11,366 nucleotides of DNA from Jimgerdemannia flammicorona (GCA_003990745.1 RBNI01006406.1:1-11366); one strand, 5' to 3'. Counted from the stretch's first letter, positions 1 through 8,490 are shown. Notes: a model not told the origin generated them from the letters alone. A program made the numbers and translations.

Positions 1-310
1 GACTTAAGTAAACCCATTGAACCTGAATTCCAAGGCGAATTCAGTCTGTGCACAGCAAAGAACAAGACCCTCGAAATAGGGCACAAGAGAAAGACCTTTG
101 AAAGATAAGGCACACAAGAAAGACCTTTGAAAGATAAGGCACACAAGAAAGACCTTTGAAAGATAAGGCACTGCCGCTACAACTACTTAAAGCGAGCGCT
201 TTCTCAACTGAAGGCTTCTTGGTACACATTGTGTACTAAGTCCCTAAGTAATAGTCCACTTCCCTAAACATCCAAAGGATAAGAGAGGGATAGAAGTGAG
301 AGTTATTACA
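1..310. repeat. Left arm of a long terminal inverted repeat
   Basis: The reverse complement of 7887-8140 aligns along this whole segment with mostly single-base differences. The only large difference is an extra 58 bp (two extra 29-bp units) in this arm. Identity ends abruptly after the shared AGTTATTACA at 301-310, where the LINE fragment starts. The outer end begins at base 1 with GACTTAAGTA, which contains the palindrome ACTTAAGT, so the true edge and any target duplication may lie outside the window. A 15-bp palindrome, GTACACA-T-TGTGTAC, sits at 222-236 and is kept in the other arm. No transposase is visible. Known parallels are MULE-like or foldback elements with long arms; assignment to a superfamily is not possible from this sequence alone. 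Confidence 0.85.
92..170. repeat. 29-bp tandem repeat, about 2.7 copies
   Basis: The unit begins AGACCTTTGAAAGATAAGG and recurs exactly at 92-120 and 121-149, with a partial third copy at 150-170. The right inverted-repeat arm has one copy of the corresponding sequence. The array therefore expanded in this arm (or collapsed in the other) after the two arms arose. Confidence 0.9.
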
Positions 311-636
311 AGGAGGGTATTCTCTTGGAGGAAGGAGTCAATGATCTTGGTAGTGATTTTAATATGGTTCGAGATCTGTGACTGGATAGAACTGATGGAG
401 GGAGGAATGTAGATGGGAGGAGTGGTAGTCTGGATGTATAGGAAGAGGTGAAAAATCTTAGCTCTTTAGGAGATATGGGCCGAACATGGTGGGGTGACAC
501 CAGGGTCTACACCTATTGGGTGAATGGGTTAGGCATGAGGATTGACTGGATTTTGACAGCTGAATATTGGGGTGCTGATATCTGAAAGACTTTGGAGGTG
601 GTATAGTACCCATGGTCTGATCATTGGGAACTATTA

Positions 637-650
637 GGGCAGGGGCAGTT
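637..650. repeat. Target-site duplication, left copy, of the 651-780 insertion
   Basis: GGGCAGGGGCAGTT here matches GAGCAGGGGCAGTT at 781-794 (13 of 14, with the last 12 identical). The pair brackets a sequence ending in a pure A tail, the hallmark of target-primed reverse transcription. Confidence 0.85.
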
Positions 651-735
651 CCCTCTATGGGGATTGGATAGGGGGCAGGATCACTGTATTTATATGGTAT
701 AGAGGGGCATACTAAAGGATGGAAGTCCAAGTAAC

Positions 736-780
<45 letters not shown>
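651..780 (+). mobile_element. LINE-D: extremely 5'-truncated LINE 3' end with A42 tail
   Basis: 88 bp of sequence is followed by 42 uninterrupted A residues (739-780). The 88 bp matches the 3' UTR of LINE-C (reverse complement of about 8497-8584) almost throughout. The shared blocks include TGTATTTATATGG, GGATAG and AGTCCAAGT-ACTATAA, so this is the same LINE family. It was inserted in LINE-A in the same orientation. Removing the insert and one duplication joins TT to TAGA in the reading frame of LINE-A, giving a Gly-Gln-Phe-Arg junction. The intact A tail and near-perfect duplication suggest a fairly recent event. It carries no coding capacity. Confidence 0.88.
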
Positions 781-784
<4 letters not shown>

Positions 785-794
785 AGGGGCAGTT
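781..794. repeat. Target-site duplication, right copy, of the 651-780 insertion
   Basis: Pairs with 637-650; one mismatch at the second base. Confidence 0.85.
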
Positions 795-1991
795 TAGAGG
801 GAGTGGAGATGGACCTGGACATTAGTACCTTAACTCCTCCCTGCTGGCTGAGATGGGGTTGTGGGACTTATGAGTAGAGGACATCCAGGTGAAGGTTCCT
901 ATCCAGAGGCATGAGGGTCTGTCTGTGGGTGCCCATTGGATGAGGTTGAAAGAGGCTGTAAAGACCTATTGGGGAGGAGCTGGTAGAGAGGCTGGGAGAC
1001 AGAGGAGGAAGTACATACAGTGTGCTTCTATTAGGCTGTTGAGATTGTAGATGGAATGGCCTGATTTGCTTGTCTCTGATGAGGTGGAGGATTGGAGGTT
1101 TGAGTGGGTGAGATTGGAGGTAGTAGAACTACAACAGGTGTTGAGAGAGGAGAAAGAGACTCATATGTGAGGAATGGCTGCCAGGCTATAGTGGCAGGGG
1201 CTTGAGGAGGGAGAGAGGCCTACTAGATACTTGTCTAGGCTCCTCAAAGCTAGGAGGGTGTGACATTGGTGGGATGGGGTCTTTGATGCCAAGGGGGATT
1301 TTGTGCATAGCATGCAACAGATCTTAGGGGTATTGAAGGAGTGATGGCAGGGTCTGTGGAGTGAGGAAGAAGGGGGTGTGGATGTAGAGGCAATTGGAGA
1401 TACACTGGAGGAGTGGGAACTGCTGCAGATAGAGGGCCTGGGGGACTTGATCTTACCAGTCCAAGAGGAGGAGATCCAGAGGGTCCTTGTGGCTACTAAG
1501 CTTGAGACAGTGCCTGGGGAGGATGGGTTACCTTGGGACTTCTGGAAGAAGATGGCAAAGGTCTCTGGAATACTAGGAGAGATGGCTGCCCTCTGTAACC
1601 ATGTTCTTCTATATAGCAAGTGGGTTGGAGAGCAGGACTTGAGGTTGGTGGCCTTATTGTATAAAGATAAGGGCAGGAGAGAGGACTGGAAGAATTGGAG
1701 GTCTATCATGCTATTGGATATTGACCAGAAGTTGGTGACAAAAGTGATTGTTACAAGGCTGCAGAAGGTTGCTCAACAGGTGCTGGGTGAGGAGCAGTGG
1801 GGTTTTGTGGGAGGTAGGCTTATCAGAGATGGAACTGCCTAGGTGCATGGCATCATTGAAGGGGCTCAGGCCTGTGGGCTGGATGGTAGACTGGTCTTTT
1901 TGGACCAGGAGAAGGCCTATGACCATGTTCAGCAGGTATGGCTGGGTAAGGTACTGGACAGAATTGGTGTCCCACTATAGTTTCAGTTCTC

Positions 1992-2013
1992 TTTTTTTTT
2001 TTTTTTTTTTTTT
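1992..2013 (-). other. Poly(A) tail of LINE-B (22 nt)
   Basis: An uninterrupted run of 22 T on the + strand lies directly next to the 3' UTR end AGTCCAAGAGACT of LINE-B and marks its 3' boundary and orientation. Confidence 0.93.
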
Positions 2014-2028
2014 AGTCTCTTGGACTCC

Positions 2029-2034
2029 TTTATT
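2029..2034 (-). promoter_or_regulatory. AATAAA poly(A) signal of LINE-B
   Basis: The minus strand reads AATAAAGGAGTCCAAGAGACT followed by the A tail, with the hexamer 15 nt before the tail. The same AATAAAGGA...AGTCCAAG block ends LINE-C (hexamer at 8521-8526) and, as CTAAAGGA...AGTCCAAG, LINE-D. It is therefore a family 3' end signal. Confidence 0.7.
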
Positions 2035-2117
2035 ACCAATCTAAATACTATTGAACCCCATCCCTAACCACTATAAAGATAAATACATTACAATACCCAT
2101 CAGCCAACTCCTTCCTT

Positions 2118-5100
2118 CTATTTTTCCCCATGATCATCTAGTACTAAGTTATCTTGGCTCCTCTGAACAATATCCTGCACCTTCCTCAGAGCCCCCAGCT
2201 GATGCCGCTTCCCCTGAAACCACCACCCTTACACTACCTCTCGAAGTAGCCACTGCAACTGCTCTACCAATTCACCAATTCCCATCCAGGGATCATATTT
2301 AAACACCCATCTCCAGTAGACTGCCATCAACATCCATACCCCCAGAATCTGGCCCAGACTCCCCCACACATCACCAGTTACTCCAACCAGATGCTGCTTA
2401 ACCACCAGACTGATAGTGTCCCCTAGCTGTCTCTCCTTGGGGCCCCAATATCCCTCCAATGTTTGTCAGTAACCTTTGACCCCTGGACATTCTGCCATAA
2501 CATGCTCTGGAGTCTGAACCACTCCTCCATCCACCTCACTACACCACTTACATTCCTTAATACCTTCCTCCACCATCCAACCTGTCCTATACCCCAGCAT
2601 CATGTTTCTCCTCAAAAATCACCACCAAACCACCCAATACTTTGGTGGTAATACCTTGAGCTGAGAGGCTCCCCAGGTCCAAATCTGACCCCACTCCCAG
2701 CCATCCCTAAGTCCAACCCTCTGCCAGCCCACTGGCCATCATTTGAGGGAGCCAGACCTGATCCACTCCATTACCTCGGTCAAGGAGTACTCTGCCAATT
2801 GATGGTCACCAATACAAAGACCCTCCAACTTCCACCATCATTATCCAGGATCTACCCCTATACCCATCTCTGGCTCCCTCAGTCCCATGGCCAGCCAGGC
2901 CTCTACAATACTCCACCAAAACCCCTTAAATTGCAGCTGACTGACTCTTCCCACCTGAACCAACCCTTGTATATCCTTCCAGATCTCACTTCAGGGGCAG
3001 AATCTGATCTCCCAATTGTCCATAGCTAGTCTGCCCCAGCTATCCTCCCCCAACTCTACCAGTTGACACCCCCACCAATCTTGGAGTACTCTCAATCTTC
3101 TCCAGAAGTCCACCAGACCCAGCCATCCATCAGCTGTCCTAATTACTACCATCTCCCAACTAATCTGTGGTCGCCTCCCTTTCCATAGCCATCCTTCTAC
3201 CACCTTTTTCAGTCTCTGCACCACCCATCTAGGAAGTCCAGATGGTACTCCAAATACCATAGCTTTGGCAGCCAGTATACATTCAACACCACCACTCTTC
3301 TCACCAAGGAGAGGCATCTCCCTGACCATCCTGTCAGTGCCCCCTCCCACTTCTGTATCATACTGTACTACTAATCATTTGGCAACACCATCCCATAAAC
3401 TGAGAACTATATGTCCAAGTACTGAACAGCACTCCCCACTGCCCCTGTTCATCCAACACTTCCATCTCCTCCTAAACCTGCCCCTAGCTCTATCATTTCG
3501 CATTTGTCCCAGTTCAGTTTGGCACCTGCTAGCCTCTCATATTGTCTAACCCCTTCTCGTAGGGTCTAGACATTGGCCAGACAGCCTAGCCCCACTACTA
3601 TATCATCTGCAAAAGCCCTCAGCTTCTACACCACATCCCCCATCTTTAATCCAGTGAGTCACTCTTTTAGACAAGCCAACAGTGGCTCCAAGGAGAGAAT
3701 GTAGAGTAGGGGGGAGAGTGGATCACCCTGCAGCACACCCCTCCCCAGGGCAAACTCTAGACCACTCCACTCATTCATCAGTACAGCTGCTCTGCTGCCT
3801 TTCACTAGGTCCATCAATCTTCCTGCCTCTACCACATTGAACCTGGCCTTCAGTAGTACAGCTTCCAAATAATTCCACCACACCCTATCATATGCCTTCT
3901 CTTGATCCAGAAAGACCCTTTGCCTATCTACCTGCTGGCTTCTGCAGCCCTCTAGTACATTTTGCACTCAAGCTATGCTGTCTCTAATCTGCCTCCCTTT
4001 AACGAAGCCATACTGGTCCTCACCCACCAGTCGGCCAATCCACTGTTGCAACCTTCTAGCCAGAATCTTGGACACCAATTTCCTATTCACATACAGCAGC
4101 ATGATGGGCTGCCAATTCTTCCATATCCACTAATCCCCCTTCTCCTTATACAATAGAGAGACTAGTCCCAAAGAACCATTGCCAATCCAACCACCATTGT
4201 TCAGGACAAAGGTTGCCATTTCTACAAGCCAATCACCAAACTCTACCTGGAACTCCTTCCAGAATTCTCAAGGCAGCCCATCTTCCCCAGGTGAGGATCC
4301 TACTTGCACTTTCTGCAAGACCTCTATCACCTCCTCCAGTGTCACTGTACTCATAACTTCCATGTCTATCCCAGGCTGTACCACCACTGGCCAACTGCTC
4401 ACTAAGTTGACATTGTTCTCTAGCAATATCCCATCTTCCCCAAGCCCTCCTTCATTCTGCCAGAGAGCTTCCCATTGCCCAGAAATCTCTCCCAGTATTT
4501 CTGCAACTTTGGTCACCTCTGTTCCATCTTCTTGCAACACAGAAGCCCAGCTGTAATGTACCCTCCTGGCCTTCAATACTCCAGATAGATACTTTGTGGG
4601 CCTCTCTCCTTCTTCCAATTGTCTAGCCCTCAGTCTTGCCAGCAGACCATCAATCCTCCTATCCTCTGCTGCCTTGAGGTCCAGTTGCAGGTCAGCTACC
4701 TCAGCTGTCAGTTGGGAGCACTTCTCCTCTGACAAGATCTCCCCTTCCATCCACCATAGTTGCCACCTCAACCCTTGCTCAACTCTCCTCTCTTTGTCTC
4801 TCTGCTCCCTTCCAGCAACCTCACTGACATCCCACCAATAGACTCCTGCTAGGTATTTGAATCTCCCCCACCACTGGCCAATTGACAACCCTCCATCCTT
4901 CCACCATACCACCTCCTGCCTAGCCATATCCACAAACTGATCCTGCTCATCCTGCCTTCACAGGAGGGCCACATTGAGATACCAGTGGCTCTTCTCCCCA
5001 CCAACCGCCTGAAGTCTGCCACACACCTCTACTCCCCAGTGATCAGACCAAGGACACCACTGTACCTCAACAATATCCAGGATATTTCCCCAGCCTTCAG

Positions 5101-5728
5101 CTACTAGAAGCCAGTCAATCCTTGTACCAACCAGTCCTTCTCCAACAGAGTACCACCGGGTAAAGAGCCCTGGCCTATCTCCCTGCCTCTGTCAGACCCC
5201 ATCCACTAGTCCCATCTCCCACTCAACCTGGAGCCATCAAGAGAGCCCAGTAGAGCCTGCTACACCAACTCCTCCATTTGATCTATCTAATGTTTTGTCA
5301 TGAACCATATTAAAGTCTCCCTCCAAAATGTCTAGCTCAACTCTCACCCAGTATTCCCATGCCAGCCAGCCCTCCACCTCTTGGTTTCGCTGTCTGCCAA
5401 CTGTTGGGAGGTATACTGAGCCTACTACTAATCTATCACCAGCACCTCCTTTCAATTTGCCCTATACCAATTGATCACTATAAGTTTCAGTCTCTACCAG
5501 TTCTCATTTTCCAATACCAACTAAGATTCCAACCTGTTCATTCCAACCAGCACTGCCAAACCATTCCTTGCTCCACTCTACATAGTCCTGCTCACCATAG
5601 GCATGAATATCCTGTAGAAGTACTACATCATACTTGCGAACCTTTAGCAATCGAAACAGATGCCATCTTTTAACACTATTGCACAGACTATTGACATTTA
5701 AGGATAAAATATGTAGACTGTTCATCAT
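2118..5728 (-). pseudogene. LINE-B ORF2: APE endonuclease, reverse transcriptase, CCHC finger (dead)
   Basis: ORF2 proteins nick target DNA and copy the element RNA at the nick. From the ATGATG start I read the nuclease (LSLNVNSL, KYDVVLLQDIHA, VGSVYLPT, GDFNMV at about 5303-5317, RIDW, SDHW near 5040), then RT: PGEDGLP, LVSLLYKEKG, GEDQYGFVKGR, motif A FLDQEKAYD (about 3885-3913), motif B GVLQGDPLSPLLY (about 3701-3739), and the catalytic FADD at 3602-3613. A C-terminal finger follows (C-x2-C at 2541-2552, then H-x4-C at 2487-2504), then a Trp-rich tail. About 1200 codons is normal for the family. All RT acidic residues are present, but about 20 in-frame stops, mostly TGA or TAG, and one frameshift between about 3270 and 3350 inactivate it. 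The nuclease motif usually read QE(T)H is QDIH here. It lies 15 nt after ORF1, in the same frame. Confidence 0.9.
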
Positions 5729-5743
5729 TATCAGTGAAAATGT

Positions 5744-7506
5744 TTAGAGCTTTACTGAAGTTGCCACCACTTTCTCTGCCCTGCCCTGGATTATTTCCCT
5801 TTGCTCCTCACAGATAGCCTTCCAGATACATACTCTATTCTCACTGCCACAGAAAGCCTCTACTTGCCCTGATGCCACCCTCCTGATATCAGCCATCCTC
5901 TTCTCATCAACATTATACCCCTTATCATTCAGAAGTGCTGCCACCATAGCCATTACTAGCTTAGAACCCTGCATAGCCACATTTAGGAATCCTTCCCAAG
6001 CCTCCTGTGACTCCTGAAAGACATCTACCTCCTTGATATCCTTCTCTGCAAGCTCCTCCAGCACCGCCTGAAACCAGGAATCTGGCATCATCTCCAAAGG
6101 CCTGGGGGTGGTGGGCCTGGGGGTCCTGCTCAACTTCTGCAGTACCTCGCGATCGACCAAGACATCCAAGGCAACATCCACCAAGTCATCCTCCTCTGAG
6201 TTCTTCTCTAGCCTCACCATCTCACCTACCTCCGGACATTTCCAGTATACATTAGCCACCCCAGCCATCTGGACATCCTCCAATTGAGTCACTGGTATAG
6301 TCTCCGTGATATCCTCAAAACCACCCTCTCCGACCTCCTCCCTGTTTGCCCACTTGCCTGTTACTGGAGCATGAACTGAGTTCTCCATCCCTCCGAGCTG
6401 TGAGAAGGAAACCTTGGCCACCTCCACACCTTCCATCTGATGTTTGGCTGCCTCCTTTCACACCCTCTTCTCCTCTTTAGAACCTTGAAGGACTGCCTGC
6501 AAATGCTCCCAGTTCACTCTCTGCCATCTCTTCTGCCTCCCATCCATCAGGATCCAAATCCAGTCCCTGGTAAATTCCTCCCACCTCCTTCCTCCAGTGC
6601 CAGTAGCAACTCCTCCTCCTCCTGCTCAAATTCCTTCCTCTGCCACACCTTACACTCTTGACCACCAACATGGATAACCTCTGGCCAATCTCTCCCAAGC
6701 CCCATGGCCTCCTTGCCCTCCAGTCTAATTATCACTTCACAATTTCCATTCCACAGCTTGGTCCCCTCCCAGAACATAAAGCCAAAATCTACCATTTCCC
6801 CAAAGCTTATCAGTGCCTCTGCCACCATCCCTTTGGTCTCCTGCCTCCCCAGAGTTGGCAGCCCCTCAACAACCAGTTGCACAGCACACGGATCCCACCT
6901 CAGGCACTTGCCATCCTCACCTTGATGTTCTTGACCACCAGATCTTTCTCCAGAGCCTTCATCATCTCCTTCTCTTCTACAAAGCCAATCTCCACTGCCT
7001 CCACTGACAGAATGAACTTCAGAGACTCTGCACCTACTACCTCCTCCCCCACTAATCTCAAAACCTCTCTGGCCAACATACCCAGCCCCAGGAAGTTCAC
7101 CGAAATCACCCAAGTTGAAACTGATTTGTGAAAGAATGGGCATACCACTAGTTCTCCTGAGCCCACCACCATCATCTTCTTCTCCATACTTCCAGAGACT
7201 TCTGTAGTCACTCCTCCAGTCCCAGCAGATCCTCCCCCAGCCACTGGCCCAGCCATCAGTCCAGCCCCAAGAATGCCAGTCCCAACTGTTACACTACTGG
7301 ACCTCTGACCCCTGGCAGCCACCTGACTTACCATCTGACCAGTCATCTGACCCCTCCCCCCTGTCAACACTATGCCTCCCCTGCCCTACCACCATGGGCC
7401 TTACTCCAGCCCTCTTACCCCTAACTACTGTGCACTACCCTTCAGCTATAGTGGACCTCTCTGGACCTCCAGATCCTCCCCCTGCACCTCCTGCCCCTGT
7501 TGCCAT
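5744..7506 (-). pseudogene. LINE-B ORF1 (gag-like, RNA-binding role inferred; dead)
   Basis: Position before ORF2 in a LINE implies the ORF1 chaperone/RNP protein; the sequence itself is not one I recognise. The start is chosen at the ATG read from 7506 because its context, ACAATGGCAAC, is good and a Gly-rich open stretch follows, broken by TAG at 7435-7437. Coding character then continues through shifting frames: about 7370-6900, 6900-6560, 6560-6477 and 6436-5744, so at least three frameshifts are present. The middle part, with VVEGLPTLGRQE, FGEMVDFGF and NGNCEVIIRL, has the spacing of an RRM-like fold, which is a guess. The last 230 codons are acidic and helical-looking, ending AEKVVATSVKL then TAA. 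I see no CCHC zinc knuckle of the type common in LINE ORF1 proteins. About 585 codons in total. Confidence 0.65.
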
Positions 7507-7746
7507 TGTGTAGCTCTTGGGGAGGCCCAAGCCAGGCCTCCTCCTCTCCAAGTACTTAGAGTTTAATAAATCTTGAGTCACTATCAGCTGAAAACTTGAC
7601 AGAATTTGATAAAACTTGTTGTATGCTGTGCCCAGACTTCTGCTGGACCTTGTACACCAGTATAGACAAAATGAAAACTTAAAAACATGTTGCTTTTCAT
7701 GGAAAGATATCTGTGTGGCTTAGCTCTCTCCGAATGGTTTTATTGT
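7507..7746 (-). other. Candidate 5' leader of LINE-B
   Basis: About 240 bp lies between the proposed ORF1 start and the point where LINE-A coding resumes. It is more AT-rich than the ORFs in its outer half, with no long reading frame on the minus strand and no homology I can see to LINE-A or LINE-C, which lack this part. By position it would contain the internal promoter; I cannot point to a motif. The outer edge is approximate. Confidence 0.45.
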
Positions 7747-7886
7747 CTAGGTCTCCAGTTTTGGGCCTCTATGTTGAGTTTGTTGGAGGGCAGTAAGGTG
7801 GTGCTGATGTGCAATGGTCACAGGGGTTTGTCATTTTCCTTGGGGAGAGGAGTTCCTCAAGGAGACCTGCTGTCTTCTATTCTTTA
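7747..7886 (+). pseudogene. LINE-A fragment, second part: RT thumb-side of motif A through motif B
   Basis: This continues LINE-A after the LINE-B insertion. It reads LQFWASMLSLLEGSKVVLM, then LGRGVPQGDLLSSILYV, matching LINE-B ORF2 DLVKGSRAAVLM and LGRGVLQGDPLSPLLY. Motif B (GVPQGD) is at 7849-7866. No stop occurs within it. Homology ends at about 7886, where the right inverted-repeat arm begins, so motif C (FADD), the thumb, finger and 3' UTR are all missing. The 3' loss cannot come from normal LINE insertion, which truncates only the 5' end. Confidence 0.85.
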
Positions 7887-8140
7887 TGTAATAACTCTCA
7901 CTTCTACTCCTCTCTTATCCTTTGGATAATTAGAAAAGTGGACTATTACTTAGGGACTTAGTACACAATGTGTACCAAGAAGCCTTCAGTTTGAGGAAGC
8001 ACTCACTTATAAATAGTTGTAGTGGTAGTGCCTTCTATTTCAAAGGTCTTTCTCTTATACTCTATTTCGAGGGTCTTGTTCTTTGCTGTGCACAGACTGA
8101 ATTTGCCTTGGAATTCAGATTCAATGGGTTTACTTAAGTC
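7887..8140. repeat. Right arm of the long terminal inverted repeat
   Basis: This is the inverted partner of 1-310, ending TACTTAAGTC. It keeps the palindrome GTACACA-A-TGTGTAC at 7961-7975 and one copy of the 29-bp unit. Of the five CpG sites in the left arm, four are TpG or CpA here (for example GCGAGCGC against GTGAGTGC), so this arm has decayed more. The first bases of the arm still read in the LINE-A frame, but this is coincidental because the same bases occur in the left arm before the LINE starts. Confidence 0.85.
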
Positions 8141-8474
8141 TTTGGGGATTTATATACTGGTCTCAGTTCTGGCAGAAGTTAGCTAGGCTTCTGGAGTTTA
8201 GTCAGAAACACTAGAGTTACTTAGGTGTCATTACTAAGACTCAAGGGAATGTGTGTAGGGGGGGGGACTTGATTCTTGTATCAAGGACTGAACTAAAACT
8301 GCTTTATTTCAGATGGAAACTGGGGGGGTATTTATACAAGTTGGTTCGAAACTTCTGACTAAGTATGAGTGACTAATTTGGTAACTATAATGAGGTTTGT
8401 GATCGCAACCTTTATTAGGTGGTTTTTGGTAAAAATAACTTTATGATTAGGACCTCAATTACTAGGTAATGATC
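8141..8474. other. Unassigned spacer between the inverted repeat and LINE-C
   Basis: The segment is AT-rich with G runs (8257-8265, 8325-8331) and no open reading frame of note on either strand. No similarity to the LINEs or the repeat arms is visible. A B-box-like GGTTCGAAACT at 8343-8353 lacks an A box or cloverleaf. It is probably the flank into which LINE-C inserted. Confidence 0.6.
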
Positions 8475-8490
8475 AGCTGCTGTGGCAACT
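8475..8490. repeat. Target-site duplication of LINE-C, left copy
   Basis: AGCTGCTGTGGCAACT, identical over all 16 bases to 9155-9170. Confidence 0.95.

Larger units (their letters stand above)
311..1989 (+). pseudogene. LINE-A fragment, first part: endonuclease C-terminus to RT fingers/palm
   Basis: This is decayed ORF2 of an L1-like LINE. In one frame I read the endonuclease motif DFNMV (355-369), then RIDW and SDHW (616-627), which close the APE-type nuclease that nicks target DNA. A linker follows with EEGERPTRYLS and PGEDGLPWDFWKK, then RT residues LVALLYKDKG, DWKNWRSIMLL, WGFVGGR and motif A, FLDQEKAYD, near 1889-1922. The longest uninterrupted piece is 1378-1842. The N-terminal half of the endonuclease is missing: homology starts directly after the inverted-repeat arm. 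About 13 in-frame stops occur, all TGA or TAG by my reading, with no frameshift from 355 to 1989. The fragment is interrupted at 651-780 by a LINE tail and at 1990 by LINE-B, and resumes at 7747. It cannot encode an active protein. Confidence 0.88.
1992..7746 (-). mobile_element. LINE-B: near full-length L1-like retrotransposon, inactive
   Basis: Read on the minus strand, this element has a candidate 5' leader (7746-7507), ORF1 (about 7506-5744), ORF2 (5728-2118), a 104-nt 3' UTR and an A22 tail (T run at 1992-2013). The length of about 5.7 kb suits a full-length L1-like element. It lies antisense inside LINE-A: LINE-A coding sequence stops at a Phe-Gln-Phe stretch at 1981-1989 and resumes at 7747 with Leu-Gln-Phe-Trp in register with the RT family. 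The flanks CTATAGTTTCAGTTC (1975-1989) and CTAGGTCTCCAGTTT (7747-7761) might be a worn target duplication, but only 9 of 15 bases agree, so the exact 5' edge is uncertain by tens of bases. Both ORFs are broken by many stops and a few frameshifts, so the copy is dead. CpG is almost absent. Confidence 0.88.

Noticed and set aside
92..170. CRISPR-like array
   Set aside because: The 29-bp units are contiguous with no spacers and lie in a eukaryotic transposon arm.
739..780. A42 run as a simple microsatellite
   Set aside because: It sits exactly at the end of a LINE 3' UTR copy and abuts a target-site duplication, so it is a retroposon tail.
1161..1709. Minus-strand reading frame of 182 codons
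   Set aside because: It is the antisense shadow of the LINE-A RT coding region, whose + strand motifs match LINE-B.
3265..3549. Ser/Pro/His-rich + strand frames between 2051 and 7566
   Set aside because: They are antisense to LINE-B ORF1/ORF2; their low-complexity composition is the complement of the Gly/Trp/Glu-rich real frames.
7687..7746. N-terminal extension of the + strand RT frame starting at 7687
   Set aside because: The first 20 codons have no RT similarity and fall in the LINE-B leader; LINE-A homology starts at about 7747.
1..8140. The arms as LTRs of a retrovirus-like element
   Set aside because: They are inverted, not direct, and lack TG...CA ends; no primer-binding site, protease or integrase lies between them.
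8343..8353. B-box-like GGTTCGAAACT, possible tRNA or SINE promoter
   Set aside because: There is no A box at the expected distance, no acceptor or anticodon stem and no A tail or duplication.
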